A stretch of DNA of 47,904 bases. Source: a virus. The translations under genes were made by a program, and so were the position numbers. The stretch covers positions 1 to 47,904 of IMG/VR virus record IMGVR_UViG_3300045283_000114; one strand, 5' to 3'. The notes under the pieces were generated by a model that was not told the DNA's origin, did no database searches, and saw only the letters and a list, made by a program, of their open reading frames with translations. How positions within the stretch are numbered: position 1 is the first letter of the stretch; each line of letters begins with the position of its first letter. This document shows positions 21,538-29,070 of this stretch, piece by piece.

Positions 21538-21705
21538 ATGGACGACCCGGCAGTCAAGCAGCGGTTCGAAGATGCGCTCAACAGCCTTAGCGTCGAATGC
21601 AAGGGCATTGCGACCAATCATCACGAATCTCTCACGCCGCGCGGTGTGATCGAGATTTGGGATGCGCTCAAAATCAGCGATCTCAAAGTCGTGTCGGCGG
21701 GGTAA
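21538..21705 (+). CDS. Small protein, 55 aa
   Basis: An AGGAGA ribosome site precedes ATG 21538; the 55-residue product is helical and soluble (DPAVKQRFEDALNSLSVECKGI, then IEIWDALKISDLKVV). It follows the beta-helix gene by 11 nt. No family recognised. Confidence 0.55.
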   Translation: MDDPAVKQRFEDALNSLSVECKGIATNHHESLTPRGVIEIWDALKISDLKVVSAG

Positions 21706-21710
21706 CGGCC

Positions 21711-22031
21711 ATGAAAATGCTCAAAGCAATCCTCTTTTGCGTTTTCCTCGGTGCCTGCTCATCGAGCACAACGCCGCCAACTTCGGTGGACGTGATCGGC
21801 GCCATCGAGGCTCAATGCAAGTTCGTTGCGACCGCATCGTCGATCGAGCAGTTCATCGTCACCGCCATTGGTCATCCCGAACTGATCGGTGGCGTCGTGA
21901 CGGTCAACGCCATCGCGACCGCGATCTGCAACGCGCTTCCGCCTCCGGTGATGGCGGCCGAGGGCAACGCCAACCAGGGAGAAGTTACGTTCACGGTCGG
22001 CGGGGTCGAGATTAAGGGCTATCGCAAGTAG
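21711..22031 (+). CDS. Lipoprotein, 106 aa
   Basis: N-terminal KAILFCVFLGAC ends in a lipobox (L-G-A-Cys16), so the protein should be lipidated and anchored in the envelope. The mature part has a hydrophobic central helix (EQFIVTAIGHPELIGGVVTVNAIATAICNAL) and a C-terminal GEVTFTVGGVEIKGY strand. The next lipoprotein's GTG overlaps its stop by one base. Phage lipoproteins often block superinfection or act as outer spanins; neither is shown here. Confidence 0.65.
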   Translation: MKMLKAILFCVFLGACSSSTTPPTSVDVIGAIEAQCKFVATASSIEQFIVTAIGHPELIGGVVTVNAIATAICNALPPPVMAAEGNANQGEVTFTVGGVEIKGYRK

Positions 22032-22660
22032 TGCGGAACCTCGTGGCGTTCTGTTTGCTGACGCTGGCGATTGGTTGCAGCCAATCCTCGCCGCCTGCGC
22101 CCGTACCGTCCCCGTGGGCAATCGGCCCGGTTGTCAACGGCGTAAACGATAGCAGCGGGATGCCCCCGTACATGCTGCCGGATGGGGCGGGCGGGTTTTA
22201 TTTCGATTTTCCACAAGCCGGCCACGTCAATTACGTGACTACAACGCCCGCCGGCACGCTCTCAGCCATCAGCCTGTCCTATGTGATTAGCGCGCTGACC
22301 GGCGCGCCCCCGGCATTTCTCGAGGTTGATTGCGGCACTCCTGGCTGCACGCCTGGGCCCGGACTGATGCGGCTCTACGTGCAGCGCTGCGGCGACGATT
22401 GGGGCGGGGACGCAACCGGCAAGGCGAGCTTTCGGTTTTGGTCGGCGCCGACGCCTCTGATCCTAGGCGGGACAATAGTCTACCGGCCAATAACAGGCTG
22501 GACGAATGTTGACGGCCAGCAGGACGCGGCCGCCCTGCAAGTCACGCTCGCGAATGCGTGTTCCGTTGGGTTCACGTTCGGCGGCATGTTCGCGGGGCAT
22601 GGCGTGATCTCGAGCGCGCCGGCGCGTTTCACGCTCAAGGCCTTCTCGACTCAGCAGTAG
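22031..22660 (+). CDS. Second lipoprotein, 209 aa
   Basis: A GTG start overlaps the preceding stop. A hydrophobic N-terminus (NLVAFCLLTLAIGC) ends at Cys16 with A-I-G before it, a weaker lipobox than that of the neighbour. The mature part is a beta-sandwich-like domain (GPVVNGVNDSSGMP, HVNYVTTTPAGTLSAISLSYVI) with a few Cys that may pair. A Ser/Pro-rich linker follows the lipobox. It looks like a surface-exposed binding domain; family unknown. Confidence 0.6.
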   Translation: MRNLVAFCLLTLAIGCSQSSPPAPVPSPWAIGPVVNGVNDSSGMPPYMLPDGAGGFYFDFPQAGHVNYVTTTPAGTLSAISLSYVISALTGAPPAFLEVDCGTPGCTPGPGLMRLYVQRCGDDWGGDATGKASFRFWSAPTPLILGGTIVYRPITGWTNVDGQQDAAALQVTLANACSVGFTFGGMFAGHGVISSAPARFTLKAFSTQQ

Positions 22661-22668
22661 TGCGTTGC
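22660..22668 (+). repeat. GTGCGTTGC motif after second lipoprotein
   Basis: Copy of the repeated 9-mer, starting at the last base of the stop codon and running into a GC-rich hairpin. The next ATG is 87 nt away, farther than in the four 40-nt cases. Confidence 0.45.
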
Positions 22669-22684
22669 GGGCGCGCCGGCGCCC
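22669..22684. terminator. GC-rich hairpin, possible terminator or RNA structure
   Basis: GGGCGC-GCCG-GCGCCC is a perfect 6-bp stem with a 4-base loop just after the lipoprotein stop. No U-tract follows, so intrinsic termination is uncertain; pausing or mRNA stabilisation is equally possible. Confidence 0.4.
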
Positions 22685-22746
22685 CGTTGTGATCGGCGAA
22701 ACGGAGAGGACAGGCAAATCGGCGAAACCATAAAGGAGATGCGACC

Positions 22747-23193
22747 ATGTGTGACTATTCGCTCGCTCACCTAAAGTCCCGGCCGGCGGCAGTCGGCGAC
22801 AAGCTCGTCACCCACAACTTCGGCTCTGGCACGCGCGGGTTTGCCCCGCAAGATCATAACGAAGCTGTCGCAGTCTGCGTACTGCCAGGAACGGAAATCG
22901 CTTTCGATGAGGATATCAAGTCACATGCACCGTATCAGTATCGGGGGCCTGTGGCTGAACATAAAGTGGCGATCTTCCGGCAGATCAATCTCGATAAGCC
23001 GCGAATGCACCATGATGCCCTGGAACTTCCCACCGGGACGCACATCATGCTGACAGGCCTTGTCGAGGGACAGAAAGCGACCGTGCTGCAACTGCCGGCG
23101 GCGCCGAAGAACGAGGCCGAGCGCAAAGCGCAAGAGCGCTTGCCGATGGCCGAGCTTGTGAGCCGCTCGATGCTTGAGAGATTGTTCGGCTAA
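22747..23193 (+). CDS. Conserved hypothetical, MCDYSL family, 148 aa
   Basis: An AAAGGAG ribosome site precedes ATG 22747. The N-terminus (MCDYSLAHLKSRPAAVGDKLVTHNFGSGTRGFA) and HEAVAVCVLPGTEIAF-like segment are features I associate with an uncharacterised protein seen in Bradyrhizobium and relatives. The C-terminus is helical. No catalytic motif recognised. It is one of the clearest hints of host range by family. Confidence 0.6.
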   Translation: MCDYSLAHLKSRPAAVGDKLVTHNFGSGTRGFAPQDHNEAVAVCVLPGTEIAFDEDIKSHAPYQYRGPVAEHKVAIFRQINLDKPRMHHDALELPTGTHIMLTGLVEGQKATVLQLPAAPKNEAERKAQERLPMAELVSRSMLERLFG

Positions 23194-23207
23194 AGTCCGC
23201 GCGTGTC

Positions 23208-23603
23208 GTGAGCTCCATAACGACAGTGCGATCGCCAAATGGGGATGTCGAATATCATGACATCCCCGTCTATTTCCTTGAGCGCTACGAGGAGGAGTTT
23301 GCCGCCTGGGCGGCGAACATCCGCAGGATCGGGCCGATCAAGAACATCATCTTGAAGGAAGGCTACCTCGCCGATCCCTCGCCAGACCCCGAGCACGGTC
23401 CGCAGCTCCTTCAAGTGAGCGTCTCCGTATGGCCAAGCCGGCATCGACACTGCCTGGTAATCGCGCCGTTGACCAACCGCGACCGTGAGCTCATCACGCG
23501 GCACTGCGAGAAATTACAGAAGGCCGGCCTCGCTTCGCGGCAATTCCAGAAAGAGCCGCCGCGGCCGTTCATGCCGTTCACGCCCACTGTGGTGAAACAC
23601 TGA
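23208..23603 (+). CDS. Hypothetical protein, 131 aa
   Basis: A GTG at 23208, 14 nt after the previous stop, opens 131 residues with a strand-rich first half (VRSPNGDVEYHDIPVYFLERY) and a C-terminal basic/Pro-rich tail. No family recognised. Neighbours are small plus-strand accessory genes. Confidence 0.5.
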   Translation: MSSITTVRSPNGDVEYHDIPVYFLERYEEEFAAWAANIRRIGPIKNIILKEGYLADPSPDPEHGPQLLQVSVSVWPSRHRHCLVIAPLTNRDRELITRHCEKLQKAGLASRQFQKEPPRPFMPFTPTVVKH

Positions 23604-23616
23604 CCAGGAGGAAGCG

Positions 23617-23787
23617 ATGACCAAGCCAAAGCACAAAGAAGTCAAAGAAGTTCCAGTGAAAGACCGCGTTGATGCGCTTGAGGCCCGCGTTGCTGTGTTG
23701 GAGGGCAAGGTGGTCAATCTGCCGCCGGCTCCTCCTCCAGTACCAGCGGCGCAAGGTACAATGATGGAAGATGACGACACGCCTTGA
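23617..23787 (+). CDS. Small Lys/Pro-rich protein, 56 aa
   Basis: AGGAGG precedes ATG 23617, the best ribosome site in this block. The product has a Lys-rich start, a short coiled coil (KDRVDALEARVAVLEGKVVNL) and a Pro-rich tail. It overlaps the next gene by 17 nt. Probably a structural adaptor; unknown. Confidence 0.55.
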   Translation: MTKPKHKEVKEVPVKDRVDALEARVAVLEGKVVNLPPAPPPVPAAQGTMMEDDDTP

Positions 23788-24016
23788 TCCTTGGGGCATG
23801 GCCCGTGGCTATGCCGACGACGATGATTGGAAGGTAGCCAAGAGCTCAGTCGAGTATTCGATGGGCGTTGGCGACGGCGATATGTGCGCGCGCTGTCAGT
23901 TTTACATTTCGGCCGGCCTCGAGGAGAGCCAATGCCGCCGCGTCAAAGGCATGGTCGAAAGCCGTTACTGGTGCGCGCTCTACAAAGCTAAACGACAAAA
24001 CATGCAGTGGAGATAA
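23771..24016 (+). CDS. HiPIP-like four-Cys protein, 81 aa
   Basis: The four Cys (39, 42, 55, 68) follow C-x2-C-x12-C-x12-C, with Tyr/Phe after the second Cys and Trp-Cys at the end (MCARCQFYISAGL, then SRYWCALYK). This spacing is that of high-potential iron-sulfur proteins, reduced to the cluster-binding core. The family normally carries electrons in the periplasm, but there is no signal peptide here. A zinc site is the alternative. The N-terminal 30 residues are acidic. Confidence 0.55.
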   Translation: MTTRLDPWGMARGYADDDDWKVAKSSVEYSMGVGDGDMCARCQFYISAGLEESQCRRVKGMVESRYWCALYKAKRQNMQWR

Positions 24017-24019
24017 GCC

Positions 24020-24184
24020 ATGCCTCTCGGTCTCGCCTTTTGGATTCTGATGCTGCTTTGGCTCGTGTTTGGGATGTGGAACGTATGGCCCAACCATTAT
24101 GCGGTAGGCGGTAATCTTCTGCTGTTCATCCTCCTTCTGCTGTTGGGGTGGCACTCTTTCGGGTCACCGATACACGGCGGATGA
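24020..24184 (+). CDS. Two-helix membrane protein, 54 aa
   Basis: Helix 1 is LAFWILMLLWLVFGMW and helix 2 is NLLLFILLLLLGW, separated by a short NHYAVGG loop. Size and topology are holin-like, but a better-placed holin candidate is at 7689. The TGA overlaps the next ATG (ATGA). Confidence 0.5.
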   Translation: MPLGLAFWILMLLWLVFGMWNVWPNHYAVGGNLLLFILLLLLGWHSFGSPIHGG

Positions 24185-24294
24185 TGCGAAAAACGCCGAT
24201 CGCAGACACAGTCGCGCGCGCGCTGTTGATTATTTTTCTGACGGTGCTTATCACCGGATGGGTGATTTGGGCGCTCCCTGGAGGCAATCCATGA
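24181..24294 (+). CDS. 37-aa single-pass membrane peptide
   Basis: ATG 24181 or 24184 overlaps the preceding stop. One helix (RALLIIFLTVLITGWVIWAL) follows a positively charged N-terminus. Its stop overlaps the next gene's ATG. Likely inner-membrane; role unknown. Confidence 0.5.
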   Translation: MMRKTPIADTVARALLIIFLTVLITGWVIWALPGGNP

Positions 24295-24518
24295 TGACAT
24301 TAAGGGAATATGCGAGGGGTTTTGCACTGGAAGACATCAGACGGCACATGATTGAGAAGTTTTTGGAACGGCATCCAAAGTATGAATCAATGGAGATAAC
24401 CGATGCCATTAAGAAAAGGGCGCTCAAAAAAAATAGTCTCCGCGAACATCCGCGAACTGAGACGGTCCGGCTATCCGCAGAAGCAGGCGGTCGCGATCTC
24501 TCTCAAAAAAGCAGGTAA
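24291..24518 (+). CDS. Mini-protein resembling the capsid N-terminal arm, 75 aa
   Basis: Residues about 3-34, TLREYARGFALEDIRRHMIE onward, align with major capsid protein residues about 8-39, TLPEYAKGFAREDIRRAIIE onward, at 18 of 32 identical positions by eye; the remaining residues differ. The start overlaps the preceding stop (ATGA). After about residue 38 the frame overlaps a clear small gene (24403) in another frame, and the product becomes basic and low-complexity there, so the functional part may be only the arm. It could be a decoy, an assembly regulator, or a duplicated fragment. AT-richer than the capsid gene. Confidence 0.6.
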   Translation: MMTLREYARGFALEDIRRHMIEKFLERHPKYESMEITDAIKKRALKKNSLREHPRTETVRLSAEAGGRDLSQKSR

Positions 24519-24534
24519 GGCTCGCAAGCGATGA
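24403..24534 (+). CDS. Conserved small basic phage protein, 43 aa
   Basis: A GGAG ribosome site 8 nt upstream of ATG 24403 and the sequence MPLRKGRSKKIVSANIRELR, then GYPQKQAVAISLKKAGKARK, match a small protein very common in tailed phages ('MPLkkGkskk... NI.eL...G.pqkQAvAIAl.kAGk'). Its role is unknown; the basic helix suggests nucleic-acid contact. It overlaps the capsid-arm frame by 116 nt and is coupled to the next gene. Confidence 0.75.
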   Translation: MPLRKGRSKKIVSANIRELRRSGYPQKQAVAISLKKAGKARKR

Positions 24535-24698
24535 AGCCCGCTCCGTTGTGGTTTTGGCAGGATGAAATCTTGAGCGCGTCTCAAGATGATTGGCACAATT
24601 TCATCTTGCATAGGAGATTTTATCAACTGGAAGGCGTTAGTTGGCACTTAAATTATGAATGCGGATATTGGCCGCGTCGTAAATATGGATCGTCATGA
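24531..24698 (+). CDS. Small Trp-rich protein before TerL, 55 aa
   Basis: ATG 24531 overlaps the preceding stop and the TGA overlaps TerL's ATG (ATGA), giving 55 residues rich in Trp, Phe and His (FWQDEILSASQDDWHNFILH). No family recognised. Coupling to TerL suggests joint expression with packaging genes. Confidence 0.55.
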   Translation: MKPAPLWFWQDEILSASQDDWHNFILHRRFYQLEGVSWHLNYECGYWPRRKYGSS

Positions 24699-26203
24699 AC
24701 GACGACACCCGGCGTCAGTTTCGTATCAAGGGTGGAACCAGGCTCGCAGACTTCATCATGTCGAATCGTTTCGTCGACGTGATCGAGGGCCCGCTCGGTT
24801 CCGGCAAGACACACGCGCTTTGCGCGCGGATCATGCGCCATGCCCAGGAGCAGAAGCCCTCGACGCTCGATGGCCTGCGCAAGACGCGCTTTGCCATCAT
24901 CCGCAACTCCTACCCGGATTTGAAACGGTCAACGATCAGGACTTGGTGCGAGATCGTGCCCGAGCACATCTATGGCAAGATGAACTGGTCCGTGCCGCCG
25001 ACCCATCGGCTGCGCTTCGCCGACGTGCTTTGCGAGGTCGATTTTCTCGCGCTCGACAAGCCCGAGCAGGGCATCTTTAAGCTGCGATCGACGGAATACA
25101 CCGGCATCGCCTTCAACGAACTCCAATACAATCACAAAGAGATTTTCGACGAGGCGACGTCGCGCTTGCGCTATCCGCCGCTCTCTGAGGGCGGCGCAAC
25201 GTGGCGCGGCATCATCGCGGACGCAAACGCGCCGGACGAAGACCATTGGCTCGCGATCATGACCGGCCAGGTCGACATGCCGCCCGGCCTCACCGAAGAA
25301 GAACAAGAGGCTCTCGCAAAATGGCCGGAAGATTGGGGTTATCACCAGCAGCCGGCAGCGCTGATCGAGAAGTTTGACAATCAGGGGCGCGTCATCGACT
25401 ACGAGCCCAACCCGCACGCCGAAAATATCGAAAACCTCGACGCCGACTACTATCAGAAGCAGTTACAGGGCAAGACAAAATCATGGATCGACTCGCGCCT
25501 GATGGTGCGCGTGGTGCTTGTGGTCGACGGCTCGGCGGTCTGGCCGATGTTCAAGCCGGAAGTGCATGTATCGCCTCACCCGCATGTGCCGAATGCGGCC
25601 TATGACATCGACGTGGGGCTAGATTTCGGGCGGACGCCGGCCGCGGTGTTTGCGCAGGCGATCAACAATCGGGTCTTGGTGCAGCACGAGCTCCTCGGCC
25701 ATAACGAGGGAGCAGTGACGTTCGCCCCGAAGGTGCGCCGGTTCATTGCGTCGCGGTATCCCGATCACGCGGTCAGCCGATTTCGGTTTTGGGGCGATCC
25801 GAAAGGTAACGATAAGGGGCAAGCGGATGAAAGAACGGCCTATGACATCTTTACAGCAAATGGTATGCGCGTCCGAGCGGCGCCCGGCATCACTCACAAT
25901 CAGATTTCAACCCGCGTCGACGCCGTTGCCCATCTTCTCAATGAAATGTACGACGGGCGCCCGCGGTTTTTGCTCTCGCCGGTGTGTAGAACCTTAAAAG
26001 TGGCGATGGCCGGGAGATACCACAACGAAAAGGACGAGATCGGCGAGCTGCGGCCGTGCAAGGACCGCTACAGCAATCCGTGCGATGCTTTGCAATATCT
26101 CGCGCTCGGAATCGGCGAGGGTCGGCGCATGATCAAGCCCGATGGACCGTCAAACGCGATCCAAGTGCGCCACCGGCGCTCGATGAGAAGGGCCGTGGCA
26201 TGA
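24695..26203 (+). CDS. terL: Large terminase subunit (TerL), 502 aa
   Basis: DNA packaging motor. Walker A GPLGSGKT is at residues 32-39 (Lys38), and the ATPase core continues through FAIIRNSYPDLKRST and IAFNELQYNHKEIF. The nuclease half has the three acidic positions: Asp310 in DVGLDFGRTPAA, Asp368 in FWGDPKGND, and Asp464 in NPCDALQYLALG. This is the podovirus-type TerL, cutting concatemeric DNA and driving it through the portal. It is coupled to neighbours at both ends (ATGA). The C-terminal basic tail (RHRRSMRRA) may contact the portal. Confidence 0.93.
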   Translation: MNDDTRRQFRIKGGTRLADFIMSNRFVDVIEGPLGSGKTHALCARIMRHAQEQKPSTLDGLRKTRFAIIRNSYPDLKRSTIRTWCEIVPEHIYGKMNWSVPPTHRLRFADVLCEVDFLALDKPEQGIFKLRSTEYTGIAFNELQYNHKEIFDEATSRLRYPPLSEGGATWRGIIADANAPDEDHWLAIMTGQVDMPPGLTEEEQEALAKWPEDWGYHQQPAALIEKFDNQGRVIDYEPNPHAENIENLDADYYQKQLQGKTKSWIDSRLMVRVVLVVDGSAVWPMFKPEVHVSPHPHVPNAAYDIDVGLDFGRTPAAVFAQAINNRVLVQHELLGHNEGAVTFAPKVRRFIASRYPDHAVSRFRFWGDPKGNDKGQADERTAYDIFTANGMRVRAAPGITHNQISTRVDAVAHLLNEMYDGRPRFLLSPVCRTLKVAMAGRYHNEKDEIGELRPCKDRYSNPCDALQYLALGIGEGRRMIKPDGPSNAIQVRHRRSMRRAVA

Positions 26204-26421
26204 AACGAAGACGCGCAGTTAATCGGAAAACTGAGCAATGGGCGCGCCATCTTGCCTTGAGCTATCACATTGAGATGGATCAATGCCATGATGATAGTTT
26301 GGCGTGGGAAAGGGCCAAACTTGAAGTGACTCGTTCGCTTGGCGTCCGATTCCTGAGTACACCCGAGGAATTTGCAGAAGCCTGCCGGAAGGCCTGGGAA
26401 AAACGAAGGGTCGTGGCATGA
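26200..26421 (+). CDS. Basic small protein after TerL, 73 aa
   Basis: ATG 26200 overlaps TerL's stop. The N-terminus is strongly basic (MKRRRAVNRKTEQWARHLAL), the rest helical with a Trp near each end. DNA is AT-richer than TerL. No family recognised. Confidence 0.5.
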   Translation: MKRRRAVNRKTEQWARHLALSYHIEMDQCHDDSLAWERAKLEVTRSLGVRFLSTPEEFAEACRKAWEKRRVVA

Positions 26422-26579
26422 CCTGGCGCGGGATGATTGATGACAGAATGGGCCAAGACATCAAATCCGCGGAACTGAAAAATAACAACGTCTATGTTCA
26501 GACTGCGAAAGGCGAGGTATGGCGCATTTGGGTTGATTTTGACGGTCTCCCGCGGTTCGAATTGGTCAAGCGAGCATGA
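26418..26579 (+). CDS. Small protein, 53 aa
   Basis: Coupled by ATGA at both ends. The sequence (ELKNNNVYVQTAKGEVWRIWVDFDGLPRFELV) is beta-rich, like a small strand-turn-strand domain. No family recognised. Confidence 0.5.
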   Translation: MTWRGMIDDRMGQDIKSAELKNNNVYVQTAKGEVWRIWVDFDGLPRFELVKRA

Positions 26580-26683
26580 ACATGATTCCTTATCCGCCGC
26601 CACCGCCGCCGATTTGGTGTTCCTACTGCGGCAACGGTCCATGCCAAGGCGGGACCGGATGTCCAAGACTCCCTTATCGTTAA
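26576..26683 (+). CDS. Cys-rich zinc-knuckle-like peptide, 35 aa
   Basis: A Pro run (PYPPPPPP) is followed by IWCSYCGNGPCQGGTGCPRL, whose four Cys could bind one metal ion. It starts in an ATGA overlap and ends one base before the next ATG. The role is unknown; such knuckles sometimes contact RNA or DNA. Confidence 0.45.
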   Translation: MNMIPYPPPPPPIWCSYCGNGPCQGGTGCPRLPYR

Positions 26684-26684
26684 A

Positions 26685-27131
26685 ATGGTCGGCCGGGCGA
26701 CCCTTGGTCCGCTGATTTCGCAACCGGATAACTGGTTGCTGATATTCGAGCGCCAGGCGCCGAGCCGATTCTTCGATTTCGTCGCGTTTGGCAAATACAA
26801 GCACGTCAAAGCGTGCGGATACGTGCCTTTTCTGCATGTTTGGACGTTTTTCGATCCAAGTTGGAGCGGAACCGAGCTCTATGTTGCCGAAGATGGCCGG
26901 CCGGCGCTCTATTTGATGTCGCAATGGATCGTCGAGGCCGATGTGATGCGATTTCCCCGCAAACACGCCCCGGCGCGGCTTCCACCGCTTGCCGGATGGT
27001 GCGTTCCACAGATTAAGCGGCTCATCGGGCTCCGCAGTGGTGCGTTGCGGCCCGATACCCTCTGGCGAGACTGCCTCGCAAACGGCGGCGTCCCGCTCGA
27101 GGCCAATCATGGGTCAATCCTCATCCACTAG
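26685..27131 (+). CDS. Conserved hypothetical next to TerL, 148 aa
   Basis: The centre (NWLLIFERQAPSRFFDFVAFGKYKHVKACGYVPFLHVWTFFDPSW) is rich in aromatic residues and reads as a compact alpha/beta domain. I recall related genes next to packaging genes in Rhizobiales phages, without known function. A GTGCGTTGC copy (27040) lies within its 3' part. It overlaps the next gene by 23 nt. Confidence 0.5.
   Translation: MVGRATLGPLISQPDNWLLIFERQAPSRFFDFVAFGKYKHVKACGYVPFLHVWTFFDPSWSGTELYVAEDGRPALYLMSQWIVEADVMRFPRKHAPARLPPLAGWCVPQIKRLIGLRSGALRPDTLWRDCLANGGVPLEANHGSILIH
27040..27048 (+). repeat. GTGCGTTGC motif within 148-aa gene
   Basis: Copy of the 9-mer 69 nt before the ATG at 27109, inside the coding region of the preceding gene. 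Confidence 0.4.
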
Positions 27132-27405
27132 TGCCCCGAGCCTGACGGACCTCCTCAATGCTGGTGGAGGCCTGCCAGGACCGCCGCCCGCGATCACGCC
27201 ACCGCAGACGCCGGATTTTGGGGCGCCTCCGACCTACACCCCGCCGCCCGCCGATCCCCTGATGGCGATCCTCACCCAATCCGCGGACACGCAGGAAACC
27301 GCCGCGCTGCAAGACCAGGCGCGCATGGATACCTCCTCGCTTCTCGCGCGCTACGGCTCGCGGCTCGCTTACGCCGGCGTCAACTTCAACTCGCCGCTCC
27401 GGTAG
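27109..27405 (+). CDS. Pro-rich protein before portal, 98 aa
   Basis: The protein has a Pro/Ala/Thr-rich first half (GPPPAITPPQTPDFGAPPTY) and a helical C-terminus (TAALQDQARMDTSSLLARYGSRLAYAG). It lies between the 148-aa gene (23-nt overlap) and the portal gene (6-nt gap). A small head or connector-accessory protein is likely by position only. Confidence 0.5.
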   Translation: MGQSSSTSAPSLTDLLNAGGGLPGPPPAITPPQTPDFGAPPTYTPPPADPLMAILTQSADTQETAALQDQARMDTSSLLARYGSRLAYAGVNFNSPLR

Positions 27406-27411
27406 CCCGCG

Positions 27412-29070
27412 ATGGCAGGATACGAAAGCCCGCCCGGCGAGCTCATCAGCCCCCAAGGGAGCAAAGACGATCCGGTCGAGCAGGAAGCGATCAAGCGGCT
27501 TGCCGAGGCAAGACACTGGAAGCAGCGCCGCCTTCTCGATTTCAAGGAATGCTATTTTTTCACCGCGCCGAGCCGGCAGCGTCAGCTTTCATCGGAAACG
27601 CAGCCGTCCGTGCAGACGATGCTCGACGAACCCGAGCTCAACACCGATCTCGGCTTTCTCCTGACGGCGGATTTCACGACAGAAGTGATCAATGCGTATC
27701 TACCCGAGGCGCAGATGTGGTGCGAGCGCGGGCCCGGCATGGATGTGCCGGATCAGCTTTTCAACGATCAGATGAAGGTGAAAGTCCGCGCCGCGGACAA
27801 AAAGATTTTCCAGGCGATCAAAGCCTCGAATTTCTACGCCGAATTACCCAAGTGCTTCACGCCCGACCTTGCGATCGGCACCGCCGGCCTGTGGATACAT
27901 CGGCCGTATCCGACGAAGCCGATCGAGGTTCTCGCTGTGCCCATGCGCGAGATCGAGATCAATCTCGGTCCGAACGGCGAGATCGACGACCGTTTCATCG
28001 TGCGCTATCCGCGCAATGCGCTCGTGCAGGCCTATCTTGGCGCGCTGTGGGATAAGGTCGACGAGGAGACGAAAGCAAAGATCAAGGAACAGCCGGCCGG
28101 CCGCACCGAGCTCACGTGGGGGTTTTGGCGCCGATGGGACAGGCCCGAGGAAGACGAATGCTGGCAGCACGTCGTCCTGATCGGAAAAAAACGCCTGCAC
28201 GACATCGAGCTCAAGGGCGAGGGCTCTTGCCCGTTCATCGTGATCCGTTTTGGCGCGACGGCGGACTGGCCTTGGGCGATCGGCCCGATGATTCAAGGTT
28301 TGCCCACCATGCGTCAGGTCGACGATCTCGAGCGCATGAAGATCGAGGGCGTTGAATGGGCGGTAAATCCGGCCATCAAATACCCGGATGACAGCGTAAC
28401 GAACATCGAGCAAGGGATCGAGCCGGGCATGGGTTATCCCGTGCGTGTCGGCGCCGAGAACGCTTTCGGACCGATCTACAATCAACCGTCGCTTGATCCG
28501 GCCCTCCTCGAGCTCGAAACCAAGGAGCACAGGTTAAAGAAGCTGCATTTCACCGATTATCCCGAGCAATCCGGCGATACGCCGCCGACCGCGAGCCAAT
28601 GGCTCGATGAACTCGCCCGCGCACAGCGCCGCATCGGCATGGCCGGCTATTCATTCTGGCGGGAAGGGCCGCTGCGCATTTTCCTGCGCTACAAGTTTCT
28701 TTTGGAGATAGCCGGCACGATCGAGAAGCTACAGGACGCCTCCGGCAAGCTGATAGCGACACAGCCGATCAACCCCACGCAGCGCGCGGCCGAGCAGCAG
28801 GAGATCGCAACCGCCACGCAGGCCGCGCAGATCGGCGCACAGATGTTTCCCGAGGAATGGCGCCTGGTTGTCGACGGCAAGCAGACGATCGTGAACTTCA
28901 TTCAAAAAATGAGAGTTGCTTACGACAAGAAGTCGCAAACCGGCCTCATCGCCATGCGCGATTCGAAGGAAGTTGCCCAAGTCGCCGCGCAACTCGCTCA
29001 ACTCGCCGGTACTCGGCAGAAAGCCGGCGGCGCTACGCCAGAGGAGGCCGGTGCGCCGGCAGCGCCATGA
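27412..29070 (+). CDS. Portal / head-tail connector protein, 552 aa
   Basis: This matches podovirus head-to-tail connectors (the T7 gp8/BPP-1 type): RHWKQRRLLDFKECYFFTAP near the start, LTADFTTEVINAYLPEAQMW, LAIGTAGLWIHRP at about residues 154-166, the MKIEGVEWAVNPAIKY region, and a helical C-terminus (EQQEIATATQAAQIGAQMF). The portal is a 12-subunit ring at one head vertex through which TerL pumps DNA and where the tail attaches. It follows the TerL region and is coupled by ATGA to the next gene. C-terminal Ala/Gly/Pro tail is disordered. Confidence 0.9.
   Translation: MAGYESPPGELISPQGSKDDPVEQEAIKRLAEARHWKQRRLLDFKECYFFTAPSRQRQLSSETQPSVQTMLDEPELNTDLGFLLTADFTTEVINAYLPEAQMWCERGPGMDVPDQLFNDQMKVKVRAADKKIFQAIKASNFYAELPKCFTPDLAIGTAGLWIHRPYPTKPIEVLAVPMREIEINLGPNGEIDDRFIVRYPRNALVQAYLGALWDKVDEETKAKIKEQPAGRTELTWGFWRRWDRPEEDECWQHVVLIGKKRLHDIELKGEGSCPFIVIRFGATADWPWAIGPMIQGLPTMRQVDDLERMKIEGVEWAVNPAIKYPDDSVTNIEQGIEPGMGYPVRVGAENAFGPIYNQPSLDPALLELETKEHRLKKLHFTDYPEQSGDTPPTASQWLDELARAQRRIGMAGYSFWREGPLRIFLRYKFLLEIAGTIEKLQDASGKLIATQPINPTQRAAEQQEIATATQAAQIGAQMFPEEWRLVVDGKQTIVNFIQKMRVAYDKKSQTGLIAMRDSKEVAQVAAQLAQLAGTRQKAGGATPEEAGAPAAP

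Noticed and set aside
7689-24184. The two-helix protein at 24020 as the holin
   Set aside because: It has holin-like topology but is far from the endolysin; the 7689 protein fits the lysis cassette better.
27844-28530. Long minus-strand open frame antisense to the portal gene
   Set aside because: It is the complementary shadow of a strongly supported portal frame, has no ribosome site or family resemblance, and runs against the local operon.
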